A DNA stretch of 64,000 nt from Diadema setosum (GCA_033980235.1 CM067068.1:34139546-34203545); one strand, 5' to 3'. Shown: positions 46,718 through 57,337, numbered from the stretch's first letter. The notes: generated by a model from the letters alone, not told the origin. A program made the numbers and translations.

Positions 46718-46794
46718 GGGATTCCATCGGGATTCGAACCCGAGACCTCCGGATTGCTAGACCGGTGCTATACCGACTGAGCTATAGAAAGCCC
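46718..46794 (-). tRNA. tRNA-Ala(AGC)-like, copy 2, D-stem mutation
   Basis: Same as copy 1 except one base that changes D-stem GAGC to TAGC, breaking a pair. Probably the least functional copy. Confidence 0.6.
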
Positions 46795-47043
46795 TAGTAC
46801 AGTGTTCGTCCCAGAAACCCTTAATTCTCAATGCTCGGGTGGTCAGAAGCTATAGCAGTGTGTTTGTGTGTGACACACACGCACACACTTGAACCTGGCA
46901 TAAACCCGAAGGATAATTCAACTTGGGGATAAATGCGAGGGATCACCGAAGTGATGCAGCTTTTTGAGTTTGTAACAAATAAAGACAGAATAAACTGACC
47001 AGAAAGAATATAAATTATTAGTGGAAAAGTGAGCAAAGAAAAT

Positions 47044-47120
47044 GGGATTCCATCGGGATTCGAACCCGAGACCTCCGGATTGCTAGACCGGTGCTCTGCC
47101 GACTGAGCTATAGAAAGCCC
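47044..47120 (-). tRNA. tRNA-Ala(AGC)-like, copy 3
   Basis: Same as copy 1 except a D-loop base next to the stem (GGTA to GGCA). Boxes A and B and the terminator are intact. Confidence 0.62.
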
Positions 47121-47369
47121 TAGTACAGTGTTCGTCCCAGAAACCCTTAATTCTCAATGCTCGGGTGGTCAGAAGCTATAGCAGTGTGTTTGTGTGTGAC
47201 ACACACGCACACACTTGAACCTGGCATAAACCCGAAGGATAATTCAACTTGGGGATAAATGCGAGGGATCACCGAAGTGATGCAGCTTTTTGAGTTTGTA
47301 ACAAATAAAGACAGAATAAACTGACCAGAAAGAATATAAATTATTAGTGGAAAAGTGAGCAAAGAAAAT

Positions 47370-47446
47370 GGGATTCCATCGGGATTCGAACCCGAGACCT
47401 CCGGATTGCTAGACCGGTGCTCTACCGACTGAGCTATAGAAAGCCC
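47370..47446 (-). tRNA. tRNA-Ala(AGC)-like, copy 4
   Basis: Gene body identical to copy 1; the neighbouring spacer has one TG-tract change near 47515. Confidence 0.65.
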
Positions 47447-47695
47447 TAGTACAGTGTTCGTCCCAGAAACCCTTAATTCTCAATGCTCGGGTGGTCAGAA
47501 GCTATAGCAGTGTGTTTTTGTGTGACACACACGCACACACTTGAACCTGGCATAAACCCGAAGGATAATTCAACTTGGGGATAAATGCGAGGGATCACCG
47601 AAGTGATGCAGCTTTTTGAGTTTGTAACAAATAAAGACAGAATAAACTGACCAGAAAGAATATAAATTATTAGTGGAAAAGTGAGCAAAGAAAAT

Positions 47696-47772
47696 GGGAT
47701 TCCATCGGGATTCGAACCCGAGACCTCCGGATTGCTAGACCGGTGCTCTACCGACTGAGCTATAGAAAGCCC
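47696..47772 (-). tRNA. tRNA-Ala(AGC)-like, copy 5
   Basis: Gene body identical to copy 1. Confidence 0.65.
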
Positions 47773-48021
47773 TAGTACAGTGTTCGTCCCAGAAACCCTT
47801 AATTCTCAATGCTCGGGTGGTCAGAAGCTATAGCAGTGTGTTTGTGTGTGACACACACGCACACACTTGAACCTGGCATAAACCCGAAGGATAATTCAAC
47901 TTGGGGATAAATGCGAGGGATCACCGAAGTGATGCAGCTTTTTGAGTTTGTAACAAATAAAGACAGAATAAACTGACCAGAAAGAATATAAATTATTAGT
48001 GGAAAAGTGAGCAAAGAAAAT

Positions 48022-48098
48022 GGGATTCCATCGGGATTCGAACCCGAGACCTCCGGATTGCTAGACCGGTGCTCTACCGACTGAGCTATAGAAAGCCC
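48022..48098 (-). tRNA. tRNA-Ala(AGC)-like, copy 6
   Basis: Gene body identical to copy 1; the unit is cut off shortly after, at GGTGGTCAGAAG (48153). Confidence 0.65.
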
Positions 48099-48315
48099 TA
48101 GTACAGTGTTCGTCCCAGAAACCCTTAATTCTCAATGCTCGGGTGGTCAGAAGAATTATAATAGTTGTTTAACAGTGTTATTCAAATTCATGAAAATTCC
48201 TCCGTCGAGGTGTTTTCATTGCAACTGATTGACAAATTGCCCTAAATCGACGTAAATAAGCACTGAATTGATCAGTGTTTTAGTAGTAGCCATGATAAAA
48301 AATCATGGGCGTACA

Positions 48316-48387
48316 TACTCGAGCAGGATTTGAACCTACGACCTCCTGATCACCGGACAGGCGTCATCTCCACTAGACCACCGAGCT
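48316..48387 (-). tRNA. tRNA-Thr(GGT)-like gene, minus copy 1
   Basis: 72-base cloverleaf: acceptor AGCTCGG/TCGAGTA (one end mismatch, two G-T pairs), D stem of three pairs, anticodon stem CCTGT/TCAGG with a T-T mismatch, loop CCGGTGA (GGT if aligned normally), T stem GTAGG/CCTGC with TTCAAAT loop. A box TGGTCTAGTGG and B box GGTTCAAATCC are canonical; a T6 run 13 bases downstream is a pol III terminator. Position 33 is C, not the near-invariant U, so decoding is doubtful and a tRNA-like repeat RNA is an alternative. Confidence 0.6.
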
Positions 48388-48584
48388 TTCGCCCGACAGC
48401 AAGTGTTGGTTCTAATCCTTATAGCATGCAGTGGGTACTGCTTTTGTTATTCAAATTCATGAAAATTCTTCCGTCGAGGTGTTTTCATTGCAACTGATTG
48501 ACAAATTGCCCTAAATCGACGTAAATAAGCACTGAATTGATCAGTGTTTTAGTAGTAGCCATGATAAAAAATCATGGGCGTACA

Positions 48585-48656
48585 TACTCGAGCAGGATTT
48601 GAACCTACGACCTCCTGATCACCGGACAGGCGTCATCTCCACTAGACCACCGAGCT
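48585..48656 (-). tRNA. tRNA-Thr(GGT)-like, minus copy 2
   Basis: Identical gene body, 269 bases from the previous copy. Confidence 0.6.
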
Positions 48657-48853
48657 TTCGCCCGACAGCAAGTGTTGGTTCTAATCCTTATAGCATGCAG
48701 TGGGTACTGCTTTTGTTATTCAAATTCATGAAAATTCTTCCGTCGAGGTGTTTTCATTGCAACTGATTGACAAATTGCCCTAAATCGACGTAAATAAGCA
48801 CTGAATTGATCAGTGTTTTAGTAGTAGCCATGATAAAAAATCATGGGCGTACA

Positions 48854-48925
48854 TACTCGAGCAGGATTTGAACCTACGACCTCCTGATCACCGGACAGGC
48901 GTCATCTCCACTAGACCACCGAGCT
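48854..48925 (-). tRNA. tRNA-Thr(GGT)-like, minus copy 3
   Basis: Identical gene body. Confidence 0.6.
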
Positions 48926-49122
48926 TTCGCCCGACAGCAAGTGTTGGTTCTAATCCTTATAGCATGCAGTGGGTACTGCTTTTGTTATTCAAATTCATGA
49001 AAATTCTTCCGTCGAGGTGTTTTCATTGCAACTGATTGACAAATTGCCCTAAATCGACGTAAATAAGCACTGAATTGATCAGTGTTTTAGTAGTAGCCAT
49101 GATAAAAAATCATGGGCGTACA

Positions 49123-49194
49123 TACTCGAGCAGGATTTGAACCTACGACCTCCTGATCACCGGACAGGCGTCATCTCCACTAGACCACCGAGCT
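49123..49194 (-). tRNA. tRNA-Thr(GGT)-like, minus copy 4
   Basis: Identical gene body; the adjoining spacer has a single C-to-T (TTGCCTTAAAT near 49318). Confidence 0.6.
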
Positions 49195-49391
49195 TTCGCC
49201 CGACAGCAAGTGTTGGTTCTAATCCTTATAGCATGCAGTGGGTACTGCTTTTGTTATTCAAATTCATGAAAATTCTTCCGTCGAGGTGTTTTCATTGCAA
49301 CTGATTGACAAATTGCCTTAAATCGACGTAAATAAGCACTGAATTGATCAGTGTTTTAGTAGTAGCCATGATAAAAAATCATGGGCGTACA

Positions 49392-49463
49392 TACTCGAGC
49401 AGGATTTGAACCTACGACCTCCTGATCACCGGACAGGCGTCATCTCCACTAGACCACCGAGCT
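49392..49463 (-). tRNA. tRNA-Thr(GGT)-like, minus copy 5
   Basis: Identical gene body. Confidence 0.6.
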
Positions 49464-49660
49464 TTCGCCCGACAGCAAGTGTTGGTTCTAATCCTTATAG
49501 CATGCAGTGGGTACTGCTTTTGTTATTCAAATTCATGAAAATTCTTCCGTCGAGGTGTTTTCATTGCAACTGATTGACAAATTGCCCTAAATCGACGTAA
49601 ATAAGCACTGAATTGATCAGTGTTTTAGTAGTAGCCATGATAAAAAATCATGGGCGTACA

Positions 49661-49732
49661 TACTCGAGCAGGATTTGAACCTACGACCTCCTGATCACCG
49701 GACAGGCGTCATCTCCACTAGACCACCGAGCT
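49661..49732 (-). tRNA. tRNA-Thr(GGT)-like, minus copy 6
   Basis: Identical gene body; last copy before the array inverts at about 49819. Confidence 0.6.
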
Positions 49733-50021
49733 TTCGCCCGACAGCAAGTGTTGGTTCTAATCCTTATAGCATGCAGTGGGTACTGCTTTTGTTATTCAAA
49801 TTCATGAAAATTCTTCCGTATGTATGTACGCCCATGATTTTTTATCATGGCTACTACTAAAACACTGATCAATTCAGTGCTTATTTACGTCGATTTAGGG
49901 CAATTTGTCAATCAGTTGCAATGAAAACACCTCGACGGAAGAATTTTCATGAATTTGAATAACAAAAGCAGTACCCACTGCATGCTATAAGGATTAGAAC
50001 CAACACTTGCTGTCGGGCGAA

Positions 50022-50093
50022 AGCTCGGTGGTCTAGTGGAGATGACGCCTGTCCGGTGATCAGGAGGTCGTAGGTTCAAATCCTGCTCGAGTA
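50022..50093 (+). tRNA. tRNA-Thr(GGT)-like, plus copy 7
   Basis: Same gene on the plus strand; T6 terminator at 50107-50112 inside the ATGATTTTTTATCAT hairpin. Confidence 0.6.
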
Positions 50094-50290
50094 TGTACGC
50101 CCATGATTTTTTATCATGGCTACTACTAAAACACTGATCAATTCAGTGCTTATTTACGTCGATTTAGGGCAATTTGTCAATCAGTTGCAATGAAAACACC
50201 TCGACGGAAGAATTTTCGTGAATTTGAATAACAAAAGCAGTACCCACTGCATGCTATAAGGATTAGAACCAACACTTGCTGTCGGGCGAA

Positions 50291-50362
50291 AGCTCGGTGG
50301 TCTAGTGGAGATGACGCCTGTCCGGTGATCAGGAGGTCGTAGGTTCAAATCCTGCTCGAGTA
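50291..50362 (+). tRNA. tRNA-Thr(GGT)-like, plus copy 8
   Basis: Identical gene body; the preceding spacer has one change (TTTTCGTGAATTTG near 50216). Confidence 0.6.
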
Positions 50363-50559
50363 TGTACGCCCATGATTTTTTATCATGGCTACTACTAAAA
50401 CACTGATCAATTCAGTGCTTATTTACGTCGATTTAGGGCAATTTGTCAATCAGTTGCAATGAAAACACCTCGACGGAAGAATTTTCATGAATTTGAATAA
50501 CAAAAGCAGTACCCACTGCATGCTATAAGGATTAGAACCAACACTTGCTGTCGGGCGAA

Positions 50560-50631
50560 AGCTCGGTGGTCTAGTGGAGATGACGCCTGTCCGGTGATCA
50601 GGAGGTCGTAGGTTCAAATCCTGCTCGAGTA
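50560..50631 (+). tRNA. tRNA-Thr(GGT)-like, plus copy 9
   Basis: Identical gene body; its downstream unit is interrupted by the TIR element at 50693. Confidence 0.6.
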
Positions 50632-50692
50632 TGTACGCCCATGATTTTTTATCATGGCTACTACTAAAACACTGATCAATTCAGTGCTTATT

Positions 50693-51830
50693 CAGGCGCG
50701 GTGGAGCACCCCAATTATCTCGCAGAAATCCATCGGCAGCCGAGCCTCATTTGCATAAAGTAAACAACATGTACTCGCGTAGTTGAGAAAAAGTAAACAA
50801 CTTCTCAAGCTAATAACAATTTCAGGAAACCTATTTTCGGATTAAAATTGAGTTAGTTTGAATTTGAAAACATGTCCGAATATGCACATATAACATATTA
50901 AAGGATTTGACAATGATAAAATGTGAAATTTTAGCGAAAACCTGGTGAGCAAAATTACCAAAAATATGCCTCGAAAATCATCCTAAAATTCACGAAGTGT
51001 GATTGCGAAACAAAAGCGCCATTCAAACAAAGTACACCGAAATTTATTTATCTGCTTGCATTTTAAATTTCATACCATAATATTCCCGGCCATGGTTGTG
51101 TCGGAAAAAAACAGAAGGTGATGTCAAAAATGACACGAACGCAAAGCGTACAGGTCGGTCCCATGTATAATTAATCGCGTCACTGTGGCGTTGCATGTCA
51201 CAGCACACACAACGCATTGCTGCATGCAGCGTGCGCGGCAGCAGCTCAGCAATCACCGCCGTGCGACACTCAGCAAAATTGACTGCGTCACATGCAAACC
51301 AACAATGAGCACGAAATCCTGAATCTCGCGTACCACGCATGCCCAATATTACGGGAAAAGAAATGACGTCATTTTCAATTGTTTCGCCGACTACAATTGT
51401 CTATTCCAAACCCTGTAGAAACAAGTTGATTTCTCAAAAAGTACAGGTGGTACAAAGCGAAAACTTTCACCATATGTGGATTGAGGCCTGATGAACTTAT
51501 GTTGCCAGATTCGGACACATTGGAGCCCGGCCATAGTCCAGTCGGAAAAAAACAGAGAGCATGTTTTGCGAGAGGTGATTTTCAAAACGCGTTAATATCT
51601 CAAGTTCTAGTGCAGCAAATTTCATAATTTTTTCATCAAAAGGAAGGTTTTTAAAAACTTAGATAGTGTGGGAAGTTTGATTTTACTAGCGGCACGCATA
51701 GCGGCACAAGGAGAAGGTAAAGATTTGACTTTTTCATGCACACAGTTTCGGGCAGCCGTGGATGCCCGTTGGAAATTCAAATAGAACGGGGCGATAATGA
51801 GATGCAAATTGGGGTGCTCCACCGCGCCTG
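50693..51830. mobile_element. 1138-bp DNA transposon with perfect 24-bp TIRs and TATT target duplication
   Basis: CAGGCGCGGTGGAGCACCCC plus AATT at the left is exactly mirrored at the right end. TATT occurs on both sides (50689-50692 and 51831-51834), and the 269-bp repeat unit is continuous if the element and one TATT are removed. Inside, CCGGCCAT and GTCGGAAAAAAACAGA occur twice. No transposase frame is visible, so it is non-autonomous. Confidence 0.93.
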
Positions 51831-52513
51831 TATTTACGTCGATTTAGGGCAATTTGTCAATCAGTTGCAATGTTTAACAGTGTGTTTTGAGACAACATTG
51901 ATCGCTAAGAGGTCAGTGAAATTGACGTAAAACAAAGTCTGCCGCTTGGTCTATGGAGCTTATCACAACTCTCACGTTTCAAGTGCCCTTCTTGAAACGA
52001 TAGACAGACAATTATAATCCAATCTGATTGAGCGATCGCCGGGTGGGTTCCAGAACATCCCCGAAAGTTTCGGTTCATATCGTGCTTGTCCGTCCGTAAA
52101 CCTCAGCGGGGAAATTAAAGTAAATCGTTTTTGCATTAACTAGTTATATTATGGTATAAGTAGGGAACCACTGACCATCAGTGATATCTAGTGCAATAAG
52201 ACGTTGAATGGTTCGTCCTCTCCTCTTCACGCCTCCTGAGGGAGTTATCTTCCATCACATAATTAGAGTTGATGGATAATCAATCGTGGGATATGACTGC
52301 AAGACGCATTAAAACGTACTTCACGGTCCGTCACCTCTCGCAACGACAAGACCATCAACTTCAGAAGCAGTTAAGGTGCCACAAACTCTAAGGCCATTTA
52401 GGATTCAAGTACATCAGGAGCTATGTAAAACAGAAAACGAAGCGACAGGAACGCACACACAACCCACACAGATAGCTAGGCCTGCATCCTCTCAAATTAA
52501 TGCACATATTTTT

Positions 52514-52518
<5 letters not shown>

Positions 52519-52551
<33 letters not shown>

Positions 52552-52565
52552 CACATACACACATA
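52519..52565 (+). repeat. (CA)n microsatellite
   Basis: ACACAC array of about 30 bases followed by ACCTACACATACACACA. Confidence 0.9.
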
Positions 52566-52933
52566 AAAAGAAATTGTATCATGTGCTATGAATGATGTCA
52601 TTTATCATGTGCTGAATATATTGTTATTTCCTGGAAGAAAAAGCTTAGTGATTATTTTCTGTGGGCGTCAAACAGAAGTTACAAGGCTAAAAATCAAACA
52701 AACACCCAAACACGCAAGTGCCTACACACACTATTTGCTTCACAATGAATACTGTTCAAGTAAACTTTATTTTCATCAAATAAAAAGTTACATAATCCAA
52801 AGTATGGTACAATGAATAAAAATAAATACACTCTACTAACAGAGTGATTAATGTATATATATATGGTTTTAACAATTTTGTAAGAAGTACAAGTCATGAA
52901 GTGTAATAGAAAATACAATGTATGTGCGAATAG

Positions 52934-53190
52934 TGGGGGCGCTGTGGCATACTGGATAAGACTCCTCCCGATCGGAAGACCCGAGTTCGAATCCCGCCCA
53001 GTGCTTACGTCCTAGGACAAGATGTTTTTACCCACTGTGTCCCACTCGATCCAGGTTGTATAAATGGATACCTTGCAACGCAAGGGTAATAGTATCAGCA
53101 GGGCCCTCTGGTAGAGCAGTGGCAACATTGCAGAGGCCACCTTTGGTAGATAAGACCTTACCATTATTATTATAGTAATAAATGTATAAA
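52934..53190 (+). mobile_element. tRNA-derived SINE
   Basis: The tRNA-like head GGGGCGCTGTGGCATACTGG has an A box (TGGCATACTGG) and a B box (AGTTCGAATCC); the body includes TGTATAAATGGATACCTTGC and AGGGCCCTCTGGTAGAGCAG, then an ATTATTATTATAG tail. This layout (pol III head, unrelated body, simple tail) defines a SINE; the body style resembles SINEs of echinoderm genomes, from memory only. Confidence 0.8.
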
Positions 53191-53194
53191 CGAA

Positions 53195-55000
53195 TGATTG
53201 AATGAATGTAAAAATATGGTACAAAGTAGACATGTACGAATGAAATGAAGAGGTTCCTTTTGTAACAACTAATAGAAGATTTTGTTTTGCGTGTAAAAAA
53301 AAAAATTACAATCCATATCCATTCACAGCCCCCGATCTACTTTCCCCCGTCCTCGAGCCCCATGTCATACGTGAATCGTTCATCTGTTTCACTCCCCGAC
53401 GTGACCTCCGCTGAATCTGTCTTTAATTTACAAATGGGCGTGAATAACTTGGCAATTTAGATAATGACAACTGGTTCTGGTCGAGAAGACCCATTCGCAC
53501 CTATACAAAGTCATCAGACAAGCAGCATCATCATTTGCGCGCGAAAACTTTCTCGAGAAGTTAAATTCAGAAAGGCATACTTATTGGACATGACACTCGC
53601 GCATTGTATCGCCACCCCTGTGGTTGATTAGCTATAGGGTGAAAAGCCTCATTCAAGGCTTGTGTGATTCCCGATTTTCCACCATGCCAGATAAGCCGTT
53701 TAGTATTATTGTTGAAAGACTCTTTGAATGATATAACAAGTACAATATTGATAATGAAGACGTTTTAAGTATTATACTGATGATGACGGTGATAATGATA
53801 ATAGTGTCGGCTTTTATCATCGGCGTTATTATGTTAAACGATAGAAATGACAAGTGATCTGATGAGTATGATGATAATAATAAAAAATAAACATGCATCG
53901 TGATAATTCTGTCAATCATAATCATATCAAATGCGTGTGTGTATGTGTGTGCATGATTATATGCATGTAAGTATACGTAATGCTCATAATTGATTAACAG
54001 CGTTGGACAACATTTTCTCTTAATCTATATTAATCTATGCTGCGAGTATCCTTCGTTTTGTTAACTTCTTAAAAGCAAGTGACAGATCTTATGAACAGAC
54101 CACGAATACATTCACACTACATACTTCTTCTATGCAAGTGACCATCTGTCGCTTCACATCCATGTGTCATCCACCGACGAATTTAAATGATAATGAGCTC
54201 TATATAAGAAAGCTACTCATTAAAAGAACTCTCAGTGTCCCATCTCCATTAATATTTAACGAACAAATTTCATATTTGGCACTCAAATAATAATCTGTTT
54301 GCTTAATGCCATAAATATTTCTACAATGTCAGCCTCGTCAGTGCATGGCGATATATTAATAGGTTGGTATCGCCAAGTGGCAGGTTTGAGGGTGCTACCA
54401 AAAGGTTGATATTGATTGATACAGACCTATTGATTGGTTATAGACCTACAGTGCGTATAAAAAGAAAAGTAATCAAAATTTAGAGGGCTACTATTTCATG
54501 ATTTTCAACTATAGCGAGCACAATGTTGAGCATGAAGAAAGGAGAACTCTTCGTCTTTACATCGGTGCGTCGTTGTGTTTACAAATATCAAGCATGACTG
54601 AGCACATTACCTTTAAAAACAATGACAAATTGCATTTTTCCACGTTTGGGAAGGAACATGTCTCATGAAGTGGATGAGATCTGTCAATGAAAGTGGTCAA
54701 ATTGAACAGGTCAGCTTGGAAGACAGTAGGTTTGTGTTTAGGGTTTTCCTCCAACCTTTGATATTAAGTCATAATAATCATAACCTTCAACATGGCCCTG
54801 TGCCCCATAACTTGGTCACTCCCACGAAGGCATTGCAACCCACACAATCCATTCTCTCTTCATATTCAAGACACGGTCTGTCGCTGCGAGCAATGTGTGA
54901 AACATAAAAGAGGGAAAATGGATTGTGTGGCTGGTCTTTGTGGAAATAACCAAGTTATTGAACAGGTGGCCATATCAACGGTTATGGACCATCAAGGTTA
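53195..55000. other. Intergenic, no supportable gene
   Basis: Only short unrelated open frames and AT-rich sequence. Around 54840-54940 a CAATCCATT block and its inverse ATGGATTG suggest another degenerate inverted-repeat element. Confidence 0.5.
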
Positions 55001-55019
55001 GAAGAAACTCTACGCACAA

Positions 55020-55577
55020 ATCTGTTTTTTTTTTCTTATTTGTATGTTATACTTCAAGTATTTGATTATTTGGATTGTATTGTTTTCACATTTTTAAATC
55101 AATTTTATATTGTAAAGAGTGTCTTGAAATCAACACAGACAGCAATTATTATGATTATGCTAATAAACGTGTTGCCTAGCGGAAATTTTAATCAATATAA
55201 TCTAAGATTATCCTTTTATAGCCATCTACATATTTTGATAGATTAATCAACCACATACATACTCATTTAAGATATTTATTCATACCATAAATGCATCTTA
55301 TCTATTGTTGTTTTTACTGTTGGTTGCAAATAATCTAGATAGTTTATCAACCGCATTTCGTTCAAGTTTTTCGCCAATTACAACAAATGTATATCGTCTG
55401 TTCTTGTGCTTTACTGTTGATTTGTGAATAATGTAAATAGTAGTTGTAAATTGTATTTTTTCTTCGTTTTTGTGTTATTACACTGTACCACTTGCTGTAC
55501 CATGATTCGATTTTTCCCAATACTCTATTTGGGTGACATGGGGAAAAAAACATTGTCATTGTCATTGTCATTGTCAG
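55020..55577 (+). mobile_element. LINE 3' UTR fragment with (CATTGT)4 tail
   Basis: T-rich noncoding sequence ends with CTATTTGGGTGACATGGGG and an array ACATTGTCATTGTCATTGTC. Loose tail-type evidence; no RT frame remains. Confidence 0.55.
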
Positions 55578-55827
55578 TTGTGCAGGCTGGCCTGATTCAT
55601 TCATTTTCATTTCATTTTATTTCATTTCCGGCCAAAGCATATAATATGACAATTGCATGTAAACAAATTATTAAAGTACAATGTAACCTGTGCATATCCA
55701 AATGAAATTTAAATACACGTCATTTGTTTACATGAAACAATAAACATACTGTAGTTAAAGAGATACAAGGACAAAATGTGACTGAATCATAACAAAGAAA
55801 AGGTCGGAAATGGTTACTTGGGTACAT

Positions 55828-56110
55828 GTCACGAGACCGACACTCACGAGTCATACAGCCCACGAGTTATGCAGCCCACGAGTTTTACAGCTCACGAGTC
55901 ATACAGCCCATGAGTTCGACACTAAGCAAAATAAGGCCCACGAGACCCGTCCGACACATTACGCCCCGTGCTGTATCTGTCGAACTCGTGGGCTGTTTTC
56001 GCCTAGTGTCGAACTCATGGGCTGTATGACTCGTGAGCTGTATGACTCATGGAATTGTTTTCAATGTCGAACTCGTGGGCTGTATGACTCGTGGGTGTCG
56101 GTCTCATGGG
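55828..56110. mobile_element. Foldback element with arms of repeated ACGAGT(C/T)ATACAGCCC motifs
   Basis: The left arm (55828-55945) has at least five copies of a motif like CACGAGTCATACAGCC; the right arm (about 55980-56110) has the inverse, such as ACTCGTGGGCTGTATGACTC. The outer ends GAGACCGACACTCACGAG and CTCGTGGGTGTCGGTCTC match as inverted repeats. Known: foldback (FB/TU-type) transposons have arms built from short direct repeats. Confidence 0.75.
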
Positions 56111-56554
56111 ATGACTCCAATTATTTTGTCACTGCCATTCATTGACAAATCTCATCCATAGCAGTAAGACATTCAATGCTCCTTCGTGATAATAGTCGAA
56201 CTTGGAAAACGTGCAACATGTCATTGTTGTCTTTAAAGTTTATGTGCTCAGTTCAGTCCTGGATGGCATTTGTCAATACGATTAAGTACCGATGGAAAGA
56301 TGAAGAGTTCTCCTTTCTTCGCTCACAACCAACATCGCGCTCTCAGTAGGTGACAATTATGAAACGTTAGCCTTCTACTTTTCGAATACCTTTAAAAAAT
56401 AGGTATTGTGTATTGAATAGTTTCTCATAGATGTAGGCCTATATGCAATCACTAAAATAGAATCCTTCCAGATTGAGAAGTATCCTACGGAGATATATTT
56501 TCACATGATATTGATAATTCAAAGCAAAGGAAATCAGGGCGAATAATAGGGCAT

Positions 56555-56620
56555 AGTAATAATAATAATAATAATGATAATAATAATAGTAATAATAATA
56601 ATCATGATAATAATAATGGT
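56555..56620 (+). repeat. (AAT)n microsatellite
   Basis: Imperfect AAT/GATAAT array. Confidence 0.9.
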
Positions 56621-56724
56621 CTTATTTACTCAGGGTATAGCCTGTTCAGCGTTACCACAATGTTATTCTTCAAGATGCCCCGTCATTATAATTACCCTGC
56701 AGCCATGTACCCTTTTATACACTT

Positions 56725-56907
56725 GGGGGGGCATTTCATGAAGGAACTTGTGGGATAAAATATCTGACAAGTCAATTATATCCGACAAGTTTTGAGAAAT
56801 TCTTTAGTCTGATTGGCTGATTTCTCTGAACTTGTCGGATATAATTGACTTGTCGGACATTTTATCCGACAAGTTCCTTCATGAAATGCCCCCCCCCCCC
56901 CCCCCCC
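56725..56907. mobile_element. MITE, long palindrome (GGGGCATTTCATGAAGGAAC)
   Basis: The left GGGGGGGCATTTCATGAAGG, then AACTTGT and GACAAGTCAATTATATCCGA, is mirrored across about 75 bases, ending TTCATGAAATGCCCC. Same general design as 17941-18120 with different sequence. Confidence 0.88.
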
Positions 56908-56934
56908 AGGTATAGTTACGGGAATCGTGAGCAT

Positions 56935-57060
56935 TCATAGAAACGTCTTGTCCACAGCATAAGGACGTTAGCACTAAGGCATGGACTCGAACTTGGGACC
57001 TCCGCATCAAATATTAACACCAGACTTTTCGACAACAGTGCTCCAATCCACATGACAATA
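56935..57060 (-). mobile_element. Probable tRNA-derived SINE fragment, minus strand
   Basis: On the minus strand AAGTTCGAGTCC matches the B box and AACGTCCTTATG with GACAAGACGTTTCTATG follows, resembling the body after the head at 52934-53190. The A-box half is decayed. Confidence 0.5.
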
Positions 57061-57174
57061 ATGCTTGTACAATATGACTAAAATGATTAAAAAAATTAAA
57101 GTCCGACTTGTTTCACATAGGTTTTCAAACAGGTGGATTTACAACGTTACAAAACTATGGGCCTATGCACTTGT

Positions 57175-57306
57175 CAGGGGCGGATCCAAGAAAGAAGAGG
57201 GAGCGCCTTTACACAATTAAAGGGGGGAGGTTCTTTTCTTTTTATTTCCTTTGTTTTAAAAAAAAATAAAGGGGCGCCCGATGCACCCCTGCCTGGATCC
57301 GCCACT
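57175..57306. mobile_element. MITE with CAGGGGCGGATCCA ends
   Basis: CAGGGGCGGATCCA at the left and TGGATCCGCCACTG at the right are inverted with one mismatch. Related copies at 60785-60960 and 26170-26225. Confidence 0.85.
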
Positions 57307-57337
57307 GCTTGTTAAAACTACAAATTGATTTACACTG

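Larger units (their letters stand above)
46358..48159 (-). repeat. 326-bp tandem array carrying tRNA-Ala(AGC)-like genes
   Basis: Five full units and a partial sixth repeat at exactly 326 bases with only a handful of substitutions. Each unit holds one tRNA-like gene on the minus strand and a spacer containing TGTGTGACACACACGCACAC. AAGAATTAT occurs at both edges (46358-46366 and 48151-48159) and may be a target duplication, although part of it belongs to the unit. The 71-residue open frames repeated in the spacer have no independent support. Confidence 0.93.
48166..51883. repeat. 269-bp tRNA-Thr-like repeat array, palindromic, with 13-bp flanking repeats
   Basis: Six units in one orientation (48179-49818) switch at about 49819 to three units in the opposite orientation, with exactly 269-base spacing in both arms and almost no differences. 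TGTTTAACAGTGT flanks the whole block at 48166-48178 and 51871-51883. Each unit has a tRNA-like gene followed by the hairpin CCATGATTTTTTATCATGG. The third plus-strand unit is interrupted by the TIR element at 50693-51830, with the unit resuming immediately afterwards. Confidence 0.93.

Noticed and set aside
46495..48014. Five nearly identical 71-residue open frames on the minus strand
   Set aside because: They are the same spacer frame copied with the 326-bp array; the sequence is read through a TG/CA tract and has no support as protein.
48166..50690. CRISPR-like array of regular repeats
   Set aside because: Spacing is regular, but units are 269 bp of nearly identical sequence with no unique spacers, in animal DNA; they are tRNA-like tandem repeats.
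51044..51346. 100-residue open frame inside the 1138-bp transposon
   Set aside because: No transposase motif and too short; the element looks non-autonomous.
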